From Clostridia bacterium (lineage in GTDB: Bacteria; Bacillota; Clostridia; Oscillospirales; Butyricicoccaceae): 54,712 nucleotides of DNA. Below are positions 1 to 7,534 of the stretch, one piece after another. The stretch covers positions 1-54,712 of the forward strand of contig JAFQUM010000001.1 in NCBI GenBank assembly GCA_017408485.1, given 5' to 3'. Position 1 is the stretch's first letter. Each line of letters opens with the position of its first letter. Below the pieces are notes generated by a model that saw only the letters and a list, made by a program, of their open reading frames with translations, did not search any database and was not told the origin of the DNA. Both the position numbers and the translations under genes were made by a program.

Positions 1-405
1 CGATGGGACCCTGAGGACCGGCGGGACCGATAGGACCTGCGGGGCCAACTTCACCCTGAGGACCTTGAGGACCGGTAGCGCCCGTTGCACCCGTAGCACC
101 GGTCAAGCCGATGGGACCCTGAGGACCGACAGGACCGATAGGGCCTGCGGGGCCAACTTCACCCTGAGGTCCTTGAGGACCTGTAGCACCCGTTGCACCC
201 GTAGCACCGGTCAAGCCGATGGGACCCTGAGGACCGACAGGACCGATAGGGCCCGCAGGACCAACCTCACCCTGAGGACCTTGAGGGCCGGTAGCGCCCG
301 TTGCACCCGTAGCACCGGTCAAGCCGATGGGACCCTGAGGGCCAACGGGACCGATAGGACCTGCGGGACCAACCTCACCTTGAGGACCTGTAGCACCAAT
401 AGGAC
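1..405. repeat. 108-bp tandem repeat inside the collagen-like gene
   Basis: The same block recurs with an exact 108-bp period. A marker beginning cgatgggaccctga lies at 1, 109, 217 and 325. About 3.5 copies are visible, with scattered silent changes, and the array runs off the left end. The period equals 36 codons, so copy-number change keeps the reading frame. Confidence 0.93.
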
Positions 406-685
406 CTTGAGGACCTATTGGACCCTGAAGTCCCGCTACACCTTGAGGGCCTTGGGGACCTTGTGGGCCGGGAGGGCAGTTTACGCAAGGGTTATAAGGT
501 GGGCAGGGGTAGCAAGAATTGGCGGGAATATAGGGGTAGCTTGAATCGTTATCGTTAAAGCAGTCGCAATTTCTGTTGCGATGGGATAGGTTTGAATAGC
601 TTGAATTACAGTTGTTACGGTGATCGTTTCCGTAATTTGCCTGATTGAATCTATAAGAAATGCTGTCGTCAAAGCAATTTGCCAT
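1..685 (-). CDS. Collagen-like Gly-X-Y repeat protein, 3' end beyond the window
   Basis: Minus-strand frame starting at ATG 685-683, open to the window edge (228 codons visible). An AAGGAGG ribosome site at 697-691 fits this start. The first ~73 residues are rich in Asn, Tyr, Ser and Cys (it begins [10 protein letters not shown] and reaches a [13 protein letters not shown] stretch) and hold no signal peptide or membrane segment. From about residue 73 the protein is an unbroken Gly-X-Y array ([15 protein letters not shown]). The array settles into a 36-residue unit of 12 triplets, which is the 108-bp DNA repeat. Known of the family: bacterial collagen-like proteins form triple helices and often sit on spore or cell surfaces, as BclA does in the Bacillus exosporium. 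A surface or spore-coat role here is inference, since the C-terminal domain that would help decide is missing. Plus-strand reading frames over this region are only shadows of the repeat. Confidence 0.9.
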   Translation of the reverse strand, partial: MANCFDDSISYRFNQANYGNDHRNNCNSSYSNLSHRNRNCDCFNDNDSSYPYIPANSCYPCPPYNPCVNCPPGPQGPQGPQGVAGLQGPIGPQGPIGATGPQGEVGPAGPIGPVGPQGPIGLTGATGATGATGPQGPQGEVGPAGPIGPVGPQGPIGLTGATGATGATGPQGPQGEVGPAGPIGPVGPQGPIGLTGATGATGATGPQGPQGEVGPAGPIGPAGPQGPI

Positions 686-702
686 ATTATCCTCCTTGTG
701 TT

Positions 703-718
703 GCCGCCTACGGGCGGC
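703..718. promoter_or_regulatory. Small GC-rich hairpin just upstream of the collagen-gene ribosome site
   Basis: GCCGCC-TACG-GGCGGC is a perfect 6-bp stem directly 5' of the AAGGAGG at 697-691 in the leader of the collagen-like gene. It could affect translation or mRNA stability, but that is inference. Confidence 0.45.
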
Positions 719-757
719 ACATTACATTATATGTGCATTTTTTTGCCATGGTGACAG

Positions 758-788
758 TTGACAAAAGGCAAAAAATAGTGTATATAAT
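758..788 (+). promoter_or_regulatory. Promoter of the metallophosphatase gene
   Basis: A TTGACA -35 at 758-763 is followed by a TATATAAT -10 region at 781-788, 17-19 bp apart. An AAGGGAGG ribosome site at 797-804 precedes the ATG at 810. Confidence 0.75.
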
Positions 789-809
789 ATATTCCCAAGG
801 GAGGTAGCT

Positions 810-1508
810 ATGTCGATTTATGTAATGAGTGATATTCACGGCGAATATGACAAATATAGACAAATGCTTGAAAAAATCGGCTTTTCCGAGAAGGATGAGC
901 TGTATATTTTAGGTGATGTGATAGACCGCGGCGAAGAGCCCATAAAGGTGCTTTTGGATATGGCATCCCGCCCCAATGTTTATCCAATAGTGGGCAACCA
1001 CGAAATTATGGCGATTGCGGTCTTGGAGAAGATTTTAAAAGAGGTCACCGAAAGCAATGCTCAGGAGCTTGACTCGGAGACTATGCTTGGGCTTATGGAA
1101 TGGATGGAAAACGGCGGAGACACAACGCTGAAAGGACTCAGAAAGCTTCCTAACAGCAAGCGTCTGGACATTTTGGATTATATGAGCGAGTTCAACACCT
1201 GTGAGGCGTTAGATGTGGGGGACAGGACCTTTATTCTTGTGCACAGCACATTAGGAAATTTTTCGAAGGAAAAAAAGCTGAGAGAGTATCAACTCCACGA
1301 GCTTGCTGAAATGCGCGCCGATTATGACAGACAGCTATTTGATGATAAGAGTATCTTTATTGTTTCGGGACATACGCCCACCCAGCTTGTAAACGGCAAG
1401 GCGGAAATATATCACAGCTGTAATAATATCGACATCGATTGCGGTGCAACATTCGGAGGCAAGCTTGCCTGCCTTCGCCTTGACGATATGCAAGAGTTTT
1501 ATGTATAG
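810..1508 (+). CDS. Metallophosphoesterase, PrpA/lambda-phosphatase-like
   Basis: A 232-residue protein of the calcineurin-like phosphoesterase family. The metal-site motifs appear in order: SDIHGE near residue 8, GDVIDRGEE near 35, GNHE near 62 (the signature GDxxDRG...GNHE), an LVHS motif near 143 and SGHTPT near 185. Small stand-alone members include the lambda Ser/Thr phosphatase and PrpA, which use a two-metal centre to hydrolyse phosphoproteins or small phosphoesters. The substrate cannot be told from sequence. The gene is transcribed alone from a consensus promoter and ends at a strong bidirectional terminator. The length and all catalytic motifs look intact, and no membrane segment is seen. 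Confidence 0.9.
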   Translation: MSIYVMSDIHGEYDKYRQMLEKIGFSEKDELYILGDVIDRGEEPIKVLLDMASRPNVYPIVGNHEIMAIAVLEKILKEVTESNAQELDSETMLGLMEWMENGGDTTLKGLRKLPNSKRLDILDYMSEFNTCEALDVGDRTFILVHSTLGNFSKEKKLREYQLHELAEMRADYDRQLFDDKSIFIVSGHTPTQLVNGKAEIYHSCNNIDIDCGATFGGKLACLRLDDMQEFYV

Positions 1509-1513
1509 ATATT

Positions 1514-1548
1514 AAAAACGGAGAAAGCAAAAGGCTTTCTCCGTTTTT
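1514..1548. terminator. Bidirectional terminator
   Basis: A perfect 15-bp stem (aaaaacggagaaagc at 1514-1528 against its complement at 1534-1548) has A- and T-runs on both sides. It can serve the phosphatase gene on the plus strand and the converging minus-strand gene ending at 1620. Confidence 0.9.
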
Positions 1549-1619
1549 AATGCTTATTAATATACCGCTTTTGAATAAATGCTTGAGCCAACAAATGAGT
1601 ATACGACAGATATGGCGCC

Positions 1620-2312
1620 TCAAATAAAGAATCTGCGTTCCATACTCTGACGGGCGGGACGGCAGATGGCAAGAAATATAAGCAGTGCGCCGAAGAGCCC
1701 CAAAGTTACAAGAGGATAAAGGGACCAACCGATGAAGTTCACTCCCTCAAAGGTTATAACAAGCAAAAACTCGGTCAGCAGCATAAATGCCCCCAAAGCA
1801 ATGCTTCCACCACCGATGATATACAAAAAGCCACGCTTTACATATTTTATCAGGGCGACGCAGGCGGTGACGATGAGCATTATTCCGCCCGTTACGGGAA
1901 ACGCAAAGGGGAGAAACCATTTTCCGCCCGTTTCAAGGCAGATATAAAGCAAAAACACCCCAATAATCGCAAAATCGCAGGGGACAAATATAACGGGATT
2001 TGGCTTTTTAAACCAAGCGGGGAGGATGAAAACATAGCTTGTCACCAGCGCACCTATAACATAGCCTGACCATACCACCTTTTCATTGAGCTGAATATCG
2101 CAGATCAAAGCAATGATGATAGATATGAGCAAAAAGGTGCTGACAATAATATGAGGAATAAAGAAATAGGACTTTCCGTGGGGATATTCTTTTGGAGGAT
2201 ATAATTCCTCCGCTTCGCCCTGCTTAAGGTCGGGGTGGAATACCCTTGTATCGCACAGCGGGCAGGTCTTTTCGGTGTCGGCAAGCTTTACGCCGCAATT
2301 AACACAATACAT
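1620..2312 (-). CDS. Zinc-ribbon multi-pass membrane protein (DUF6320-like)
   Basis: A 230-residue protein. Residues 1-25 form a rubredoxin-like zinc ribbon (MYCVNCG...CPLCD, two CxxC pairs). The rest contains about six hydrophobic helices with short charged loops, including a KYVKR loop near 160. The arrangement matches the DUF6320 family as I remember it, which in Clostridia lies beside Aes-type esterases and condensation-like acyltransferases. That is the situation here: the start codon lies 3 bp after the stop of the upstream esterase/acyltransferase fusion, so translation is probably coupled. Function is unknown. A role with the upstream enzyme in modifying or exporting a lipid or envelope ester is inference from context. 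Confidence 0.75.
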   Translation of the reverse strand: MYCVNCGVKLADTEKTCPLCDTRVFHPDLKQGEAEELYPPKEYPHGKSYFFIPHIIVSTFLLISIIIALICDIQLNEKVVWSGYVIGALVTSYVFILPAWFKKPNPVIFVPCDFAIIGVFLLYICLETGGKWFLPFAFPVTGGIMLIVTACVALIKYVKRGFLYIIGGGSIALGAFMLLTEFLLVITFEGVNFIGWSLYPLVTLGLFGALLIFLAICRPARQSMERRFFI

Positions 2313-2315
2313 AAT

Positions 2316-4481
2316 TCACCTCTCATCATCGGTACGGTTGCTTTGAACCTCTACATCAATGCCAAGCTCACGCAAAGCACGGTAAAAATGAGACTCCAAG
2401 GACGCTTCCTTGATGTTGCGTATAAAATTGATATAAGTTGTATCACCCAAGGTCAGAACGCCGCAGTTGTAGGGCGCGGATGCCTGCGGGCCTAAAATGA
2501 AATCCATTCGTTCAATATATGGCAGCATCTCTTCGGGAAGCTTGACCGCGCCGAGATTGGAAAGACACAGGCAGGATTTACTTTCGCCTACCGCATCGAA
2601 TATCATCTTCATAATGATATTTTTAATAAACAGCGGCATAATTCGAACAATGAACAGTCTCTCACTGTTGACATTGGCAGCTATCTTCATACTCATCTGC
2701 TTGGGGGTTATATCACTGCCCATATGATGCTTGATTATGGTGCATATCTCGTCAAAGGAGTATTCACCCAAATGGGGAAGCAACTCAGGAGTTGTATAAA
2801 GTGCAAAGTTTCTCAGCGACTTGCTTGGGAACAGATTTCGTAAATTAACGGGAATCAGCACCTTTATAGGCTTGCGGCGGCGCTGAGTGGGGATCTTTTC
2901 CTGCTGCAAAGTTTGCAAGGCTTGCATCATCACCGCAGTAAGAAACGCAGTAACGGTCACATTATGCTCCTTCGCCGTTTGCAGGATGGTTGCGGAATCA
3001 GCAGTAAAGCAGGTCAGGTGCAATTTTCCACCCGGCTCGGCTGTGCCGGAAAGATGCCAAGCGGTGTTTTCTTTTCTCGATGCGGCAGAGGGAGCGGAAT
3101 ACTTTTGAAAGCTGTCCTCCAATTCCTCAGCGGAGGGGTCTTCAAGTCTGCCCAAAACACCGTGCTCGGCGGGAATATGCTCGCCGTATTTTTGCAGCAG
3201 GTATTCGGCAACAAGGCTTTTCAGGAATATAAGTCCCCCCGTTCCGTCGGTGAGGGAATGGAATATTTCCACTGCGATCCTGTTTTGATATGCAATAACG
3301 CGAAATGCACATTTGCTAAGCTCCGCATTGCCCATATAGGTAAGGGGATAGCATTTTTCAGCCATGATCTCGGGCGGGGCGGATATCTGCTCAAGGTAAT
3401 ACCAAAATGCACCGGGACGCAGCTTCACCGCAATGGATGGAAAACGGCGGACGGTTACATCAAGTGCCTTTTTTAGTACGGGGACATCTATCTCTTCCTT
3501 GAGGGTTGCGGACATTCTGAAAAGATTGGTCCAGTTATTTCGCCTTGCAGCGGGGTATATCTTTGCCGCGTTGTCAAGCTTCATCCAACGCAGCTTGTTT
3601 TCGCAGGACATAACGGCATTTAAAAACTTATTGATGTATCCAAAATCGTGGGCATCCTCTTTTAGTCCGTAAACAATATATGCGTGCCAGCGGTCGGCTT
3701 TGGTTATAAGCTTGCTTTGACAGCCGCAGTTTGTTAGTTTGTGGTGAAGGGCAGTGGCATCGCTGAGCATTATCTCATTCTCGGCAGCATATATCAAGGA
3801 CGGGGGCATTCCTTCTAAGTCGGCAAAGAGGGGAGAGACCAAGGGGTTAGTCTTATCCTCGGTATAACAGTCGGCAAAGAAACGAAGCAGCTCTATAGAC
3901 ATGGACGGGTCAAGCTTTTCGTTCAGGGGGTAGGATTCACCCGATGAGGTCAGGTCGGTCCAAGGGGAAATAGCGATAATTCCGCAGGGGAGGGGCTTGT
4001 TTTGCGCCTTAAGCTGCAGACAAAGTGAGTAGCACAGACCACCGCCCGCGCTTTCTCCGCAGAGGGTGATGTGGGTATAGCCCTTTGAAATAAGATACTC
4101 ATAGGCAGTCTGAGCATCGTCAAGCGCTGCGGGGAACGGATTTTCGGGTGCAAGGCGGTAGGCGGCACAAAATACACGGCATCCGCTTTGCATTGCAAGC
4201 ATGGCACCAACACCCTCGGCATAGTCAAGGCCTCCGCAAGTAAATCCGCCGCCGTGGAGATAGAGTAAGACACCCTGCCTTCTCTCGTCGCGGGGAATTA
4301 TCCACGAGCCTTTAAAATGTCCGAAGTCGTGCTCTTTTATAATGACCTGCTTTCTAAAGCGGCGCTCAATAAGCTCGCCTATCATATCCTGACCCTTTCT
4401 GGTGGTCTTAAGTGATAGGCTTCCCATCAACGGCTTAAGCTTAGCCAGCTGTGATTTAGTTGTCTTTGCAGACATAGGCAT
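2316..4481 (-). CDS. Fusion of an HSL-type esterase and a condensation-like O-acyltransferase
   Basis: Starts at ATG 4481-4479, where AAAGGAG lies 8 bases upstream. An in-frame ATG 39 codons earlier lacks such a site. The 721-residue protein has two parts. Residues ~40-290 are an alpha/beta hydrolase of the hormone-sensitive-lipase (Aes) family: oxyanion motif HGGGF at 76-80, nucleophile Ser144 in GESAG, and a candidate catalytic His266 in RWHAY. Residues ~300-721 resemble the condensation/alcohol O-acetyltransferase superfamily, with the catalytic HxxxDG motif as HSLTDG (His408, Asp412). The two activities are usually separate proteins. Their fusion suggests ester or thioester transfer coupled to hydrolysis, or remodelling of an acyl lipid. 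The substrate is unknown. The DUF6320-like gene follows 3 bp downstream. Confidence 0.82.
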   Translation of the reverse strand: MPMSAKTTKSQLAKLKPLMGSLSLKTTRKGQDMIGELIERRFRKQVIIKEHDFGHFKGSWIIPRDERRQGVLLYLHGGGFTCGGLDYAEGVGAMLAMQSGCRVFCAAYRLAPENPFPAALDDAQTAYEYLISKGYTHITLCGESAGGGLCYSLCLQLKAQNKPLPCGIIAISPWTDLTSSGESYPLNEKLDPSMSIELLRFFADCYTEDKTNPLVSPLFADLEGMPPSLIYAAENEIMLSDATALHHKLTNCGCQSKLITKADRWHAYIVYGLKEDAHDFGYINKFLNAVMSCENKLRWMKLDNAAKIYPAARRNNWTNLFRMSATLKEEIDVPVLKKALDVTVRRFPSIAVKLRPGAFWYYLEQISAPPEIMAEKCYPLTYMGNAELSKCAFRVIAYQNRIAVEIFHSLTDGTGGLIFLKSLVAEYLLQKYGEHIPAEHGVLGRLEDPSAEELEDSFQKYSAPSAASRKENTAWHLSGTAEPGGKLHLTCFTADSATILQTAKEHNVTVTAFLTAVMMQALQTLQQEKIPTQRRRKPIKVLIPVNLRNLFPSKSLRNFALYTTPELLPHLGEYSFDEICTIIKHHMGSDITPKQMSMKIAANVNSERLFIVRIMPLFIKNIIMKMIFDAVGESKSCLCLSNLGAVKLPEEMLPYIERMDFILGPQASAPYNCGVLTLGDTTYINFIRNIKEASLESHFYRALRELGIDVEVQSNRTDDER

Positions 4482-4723
4482 AGAGCCGTCTCCTTTATCT
4501 GAGTTTATGGTAAAAGTTGTTTTACTATAATGACACTTATATAATACCATATCCTTTCGGTTTAAAACAGAAAAAAATAAAATAAGATGGTTTTTCACGA
4601 ACTATTTTTTAAAAAACATTGGTTGCTGTCCGTTTTATAGGACTCTAGGTGTTGTATTATATAGCCATAACAGAGAAACAAACGAGCTTTTCAATAATCT
4701 ACAGTTTAAAAGGAGAAGATGTT

Positions 4724-4798
4724 ATGGTATACGCTTTTATAGCAGTTGGTTTTTTTGAATGTATGGCAATGCTCCTTTCGGTAATCAGGGGCGAGTAA
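4724..4798 (+). CDS. Candidate 24-residue small membrane protein
   Basis: ATG at 4724 is preceded by AAAAGGAG at 4707-4714, about 9 bases away. The frame encodes 24 residues, starting MVYAFIAVGFFECMAML and ending in a charged RGE, so it is a single hydrophobic helix with a short polar tail. A TATTAT-like -10 lies near 4655, and a strong terminator at 4851-4893 closes a transcript of about 200 nt that holds no other plausible gene. Small single-helix proteins such as KdpF, CydX and Prli42 act as subunits or stabilisers of membrane complexes, but I do not recognise this sequence. An alternative is that the region makes an untranslated small RNA. Confidence 0.55.
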   Translation: MVYAFIAVGFFECMAMLLSVIRGE

Positions 4799-4850
4799 TT
4801 TTTTTGAGGATAAGTTCATTTTTATACTCCTTTCTTTTGTGTTGTGTGGG

Positions 4851-4893
4851 CATATAGCCGCGTCATTGATGGACGCGGCTATATGCTTTTTAT
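4851..4893 (+). terminator. Terminator of the small-ORF transcript
   Basis: A perfect 14-bp stem catatagccgcgtc (4851-4864) pairs with 4872-4885 and is followed by a T-rich run. Together with 4482-4723, which holds only upstream leaders and a possible promoter near 4655, it explains the 518-bp interval between the neighbouring large genes. Confidence 0.85.
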
Positions 4894-4999
4894 TTTTAAA
4901 ATATTTTTCAGATTAACAAAACATAAACATTTCAACAAAACTTTTTAAACAAGGGCGGGCTAAAATACAGACATAAAATAAAAAAGAGAGGTAACACTT

Positions 5000-5365
5000 A
5001 TGAACACCACAGAAAAAGAGTTTATCGTCAACAAGATCCGTACTCAGTACATCGCAAAGGAAAGCACACAGCTTGAGGCTCTCAAGGAGCTTGACAAGCA
5101 GGTCAAGCGCCCTGCTAATGTATTTGCCTACATCTTCGGCAGCATCTCCGCCATTATTATGGGCGCAGGTATGAGCCTTGTGATGACTGATATCGGCAGC
5201 ACCATCGGTGTTGAAAACGGAATGATCCCCGGTATAATCATCGGCGTTGTAGGCATGGCTTTTGCAATTGTCAATTATCCCATCTATAAGGGAATACTTT
5301 CCTCCCGCCGTAAAAAGTACGCAAGCAGAATTATCGCTCTCAGTGATGAGGTAATGAAGGGTTAA
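5000..5365 (+). CDS. Small two-TM protein, paralogue of the protein at 8386-8745
   Basis: A 121-residue protein with an N-terminal amphipathic charged region (residues 1-36, ending LEALKELDKQVKR), two hydrophobic helices (about 42-62 and 76-97) and a basic C-terminal tail (SSRRKKYASRIIALSDEVMKG). It aligns along its whole length with the protein at 8386-8745. Both share an IRxxYIxxE...LxxLDKxV segment, a G-rich GxGMxL in the first helix, YPIY at the end of the second, and an I-x-LSD-x tail. The function is unknown to me. The two paralogues bracket a two-component system, which suggests a sensed or regulated envelope function. A GAGAGG ribosome site lies just upstream of the ATG. Confidence 0.8.
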   Translation: MNTTEKEFIVNKIRTQYIAKESTQLEALKELDKQVKRPANVFAYIFGSISAIIMGAGMSLVMTDIGSTIGVENGMIPGIIIGVVGMAFAIVNYPIYKGILSSRRKKYASRIIALSDEVMKG

Positions 5366-5375
5366 GGTGAATAAA

Positions 5376-5633
5376 ATGGGAATCAAAGAGTTTTTCAAAA
5401 ATGCTTTTGCAGATATGAAGGAAAGCACCAAGGCACAGCACGAGGTGGACAAAGCTAACTTTGCCGCAGCCAAGGCGGAATCAAAGGCACAATGGGAAGA
5501 AGCCAAGGCAATGGGCGATCCCAAAAAACGCAAGGCTATGATGCAGGCGCAGCGCGACGAGCAGATCGCTCAGGCAAATGCACGCAAGGCAGAGGCTGAT
5601 GCCCGGATCGGTGCCGCAAAGGGCAACAAATAA
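5376..5633 (+). CDS. Small charged alpha-helical protein
   Basis: About 85 residues, almost entirely Ala, Lys, Glu and Gln and predicted helical or coiled-coil (for example KAESKAQWEEAKAMGDPKKRK). No signal peptide or membrane segment is seen. It begins within 10 bp of the stop of the two-TM gene and shares its terminator, so the two form an operon. ATG 5376 has TAAGG 8 bases upstream. GTG 5367 is a possible alternative start with AAGGG in front. I do not know its function. A cytoplasmic partner of the two-TM protein is a reasonable guess. Confidence 0.72.
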   Translation: MGIKEFFKNAFADMKESTKAQHEVDKANFAAAKAESKAQWEEAKAMGDPKKRKAMMQAQRDEQIAQANARKAEADARIGAAKGNK

Positions 5634-5640
5634 AACTAAA

Positions 5641-5667
5641 AAGAGCCGCGATCGGCTCTTTTTTTAT
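5641..5667 (+). terminator. Rho-independent terminator
   Basis: The hairpin AAGAGCCG-CGAT-CGGCTCTT is followed by seven T residues. It ends the 5000-5633 operon. Confidence 0.93.
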
Positions 5668-5686
5668 GCAAAGCTTTAAAACAGAA

Positions 5687-5722
5687 ACAAAACTTTAACA
5701 TTCGGGTGGTATAGTATATAAT
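5687..5722 (+). promoter_or_regulatory. Promoter of the two-component operon with a motif shared with the 5000 gene
   Basis: TTAACA (5695-5700) and TATAAT (5717-5722) are 16 bp apart. Overlapping the -35 is AACAAAACTTTAACA (from 5687). Near-identical text (aacaaaactttttaaac) lies at 4934-4950 upstream of the paralogue gene at 5000, with a second aacaaaac 19 bp before it. A shared regulator, perhaps the response regulator itself, is inference. Confidence 0.6.
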
Positions 5723-5762
5723 CAGAAGGGAAGATGCGCTAATAATCAGGGAGGAAGTCTTA

Positions 5763-6434
5763 ATGTTTAAGATACTTATTGTTGAAGACGACAGGGAGCT
5801 TAACCGTTCTGTATGCTCGTTTTTGAGCCAAAGCGGCTATGAGGCGGTGGGCTGCCTTTCTGCCGAAGAGGCGTTTGATGCTATGTATGAAAATGTTTTT
5901 GACCTGATAGTATCGGACATTATGATGCCCAATATTGACGGCTTCGAGTTTGTCAAAAGTGTCCGCGAATTGGATAAAAATATCCCCATTCTGTTTATGA
6001 CCGCCCGTGATGACTTTGCCGCAAAGCAACGAGGCTATCGGGTGGGTATAGATGACTATATGGTCAAGCCCATTGACCTTGACGAGCTGTTTCTGCGTAT
6101 CGGTGCGCTTTTGCGTCGTGCTAAGATAGCATCCTCCCGCAAGCTGGAGGTAGGCAATTTTGAAATGGATGCCGACGAGCACACCGCCTATCTTAACGGC
6201 GAGGAAATATCCCTCACTAATCGCGAGTTCAGCTTGCTTTATAAGCTGCTTTCCTACCCGAAAAAGACCTTTACCCGCACTCAGCTTATGGATGAGTTTT
6301 GGGATGCAGACACCTCGTCCTCAACTCGTACGGTAGATGTGTATATGACTAAGCTGAGAGCAAAGCTGACAGGCTGTGACTCATTTGAGATAGTTACGGT
6401 ACACGGACTTGGATATAAGGCGGTAATCAAATGA
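5763..6434 (+). CDS. OmpR/PhoB-family response regulator
   Basis: A 223-residue protein. The receiver domain (1-115) has the acidic pocket EDD at 8-10, phospho-acceptor Asp52 in VSDIMMP, the MTA switch near 81 and Lys in VKPID near 103. The C-terminal winged helix (about 128-222) carries the usual LTNREFSLL, FTRTQLMDEFW, TRTVDVYMTKLRAKL and GLGYKA elements. It is a DNA-binding regulator controlled by the kinase encoded next, whose start overlaps its stop by 4 bp (ATGA). Likely targets include its own promoter and the gene at 5000, judged from the shared upstream motif. The resemblance to VanR/PhoP-type envelope regulators is general only. Confidence 0.95.
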   Translation: MFKILIVEDDRELNRSVCSFLSQSGYEAVGCLSAEEAFDAMYENVFDLIVSDIMMPNIDGFEFVKSVRELDKNIPILFMTARDDFAAKQRGYRVGIDDYMVKPIDLDELFLRIGALLRRAKIASSRKLEVGNFEMDADEHTAYLNGEEISLTNREFSLLYKLLSYPKKTFTRTQLMDEFWDADTSSSTRTVDVYMTKLRAKLTGCDSFEIVTVHGLGYKAVIK

Positions 6435-7534
6435 AAAAAGAGGGAAGATACCACTCGATTCTTAAGGCGGTAAATCACTATATCGTAATCTTTTTGCTGG
6501 TGGCTTTTGTCATCACCTGCTGTACGATGCTTTTTGTCAGTGTACTGTCGGATAGCTTGGGCTTTGAGTTTACCGAGCAGAATATAAATCGTGCCGCAAA
6601 GCTTACATTGATAAATGTGGTCGGGCTGTCATTGATATTCACACTGCTTGATCTTCTTCGCCGCCGCTTTACAGTGGCGCGTCCTATCAAAAAGATAACC
6701 GACGCGGCGGACAAGATAATGCAGGGCGATTTTTCGGTGCGTATTGAGCCTATGAAGGGCAGGATGGGCGATGATAGCTTCAACCCAATTATTGATTGCT
6801 TTAATAAAATGGCGGAGGAGCTTTCGGGCACCGAGACGCTCCGTACAGATTTTATCGCAAATGTTTCTCACGAGCTTAAGACCCCCTTGGCGGTTATGCA
6901 GAATTATGCAACTATGCTTCAAAATCCGCATATCACCGACGAGCAAAGAGAGGAATACGCCAAGTCGATCTCAGCGGCATCAAGGAGACTTGCCGACCTT
7001 ATTTCAAATATATTAAAGCTTAATAAGCTTGAAAACCAACAGATCGCCCCTCAAAAGCAGCTTTTTGACTTGGGTGAGCAGCTTTGCGAGTGCTTTCTTG
7101 CATTTGAAGAAATATGGGACAGAAAGAATATTTCCATTGAGACCGATATAGCTGAAAATATAGTGGTAGCCTCCGACAGAGATATGCTCAGTCTTGTGTG
7201 GAATAATCTTTTTTCCAATGCTTTTAAGTTCACTCCCGAGGGTGGGCAGGTGACCCTGCAGCTTGAAGCGGAGGGCGATCATGCAATCGTCAGAGTAATT
7301 GACAGCGGTTGCGGCATATCCCGAGATGTGGGCGCCCGCATATTTGACAAGTTTTATCAGGGAGATACATCCCACGCAACTCAGGGCAACGGCTTGGGAC
7401 TTGCCTTGGTAAAAAGGGTAGTAGACCTTACCGAATGTGATATTTCGGTTGAAAGTCAGGTGGGCAAAGGTTCAACCTTTACTGTAAAAATGAGGAGAGA
7501 GACCGTTGGAGAAGCTGAAAAAACTCCTGAATAA
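6431..7534 (+). CDS. Membrane sensor histidine kinase
   Basis: A 367-residue protein with two TM helices (about 17-39 and 60-76) separated by only about 20 external residues, so it is of the short-loop, intramembrane-sensing type. A HAMP linker (about 77-135) follows, then HisKA with phospho-acceptor His147 in NVSHELKTP, and a HATPase domain with N-box NNLFSNAFKFTPEGG, the GCGIS and IFDKFYQGD motifs, and GNGLGLAL. It phosphorylates the preceding regulator. The next gene starts 29 bp inside this gene. A tiny external loop suggests it senses membrane state or a partner protein, and the downstream 298-residue membrane protein is a candidate partner. Confidence 0.95.
   Translation: MKKEGRYHSILKAVNHYIVIFLLVAFVITCCTMLFVSVLSDSLGFEFTEQNINRAAKLTLINVVGLSLIFTLLDLLRRRFTVARPIKKITDAADKIMQGDFSVRIEPMKGRMGDDSFNPIIDCFNKMAEELSGTETLRTDFIANVSHELKTPLAVMQNYATMLQNPHITDEQREEYAKSISAASRRLADLISNILKLNKLENQQIAPQKQLFDLGEQLCECFLAFEEIWDRKNISIETDIAENIVVASDRDMLSLVWNNLFSNAFKFTPEGGQVTLQLEAEGDHAIVRVIDSGCGISRDVGARIFDKFYQGDTSHATQGNGLGLALVKRVVDLTECDISVESQVGKGSTFTVKMRRETVGEAEKTPE

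Noticed and set aside
65..544. 159-codon plus-strand frame rich in Arg and Thr
   Set aside because: It is the antisense of the collagen repeat. It has no ribosome site and its repetitiveness simply mirrors the Gly-X-Y array on the other strand.
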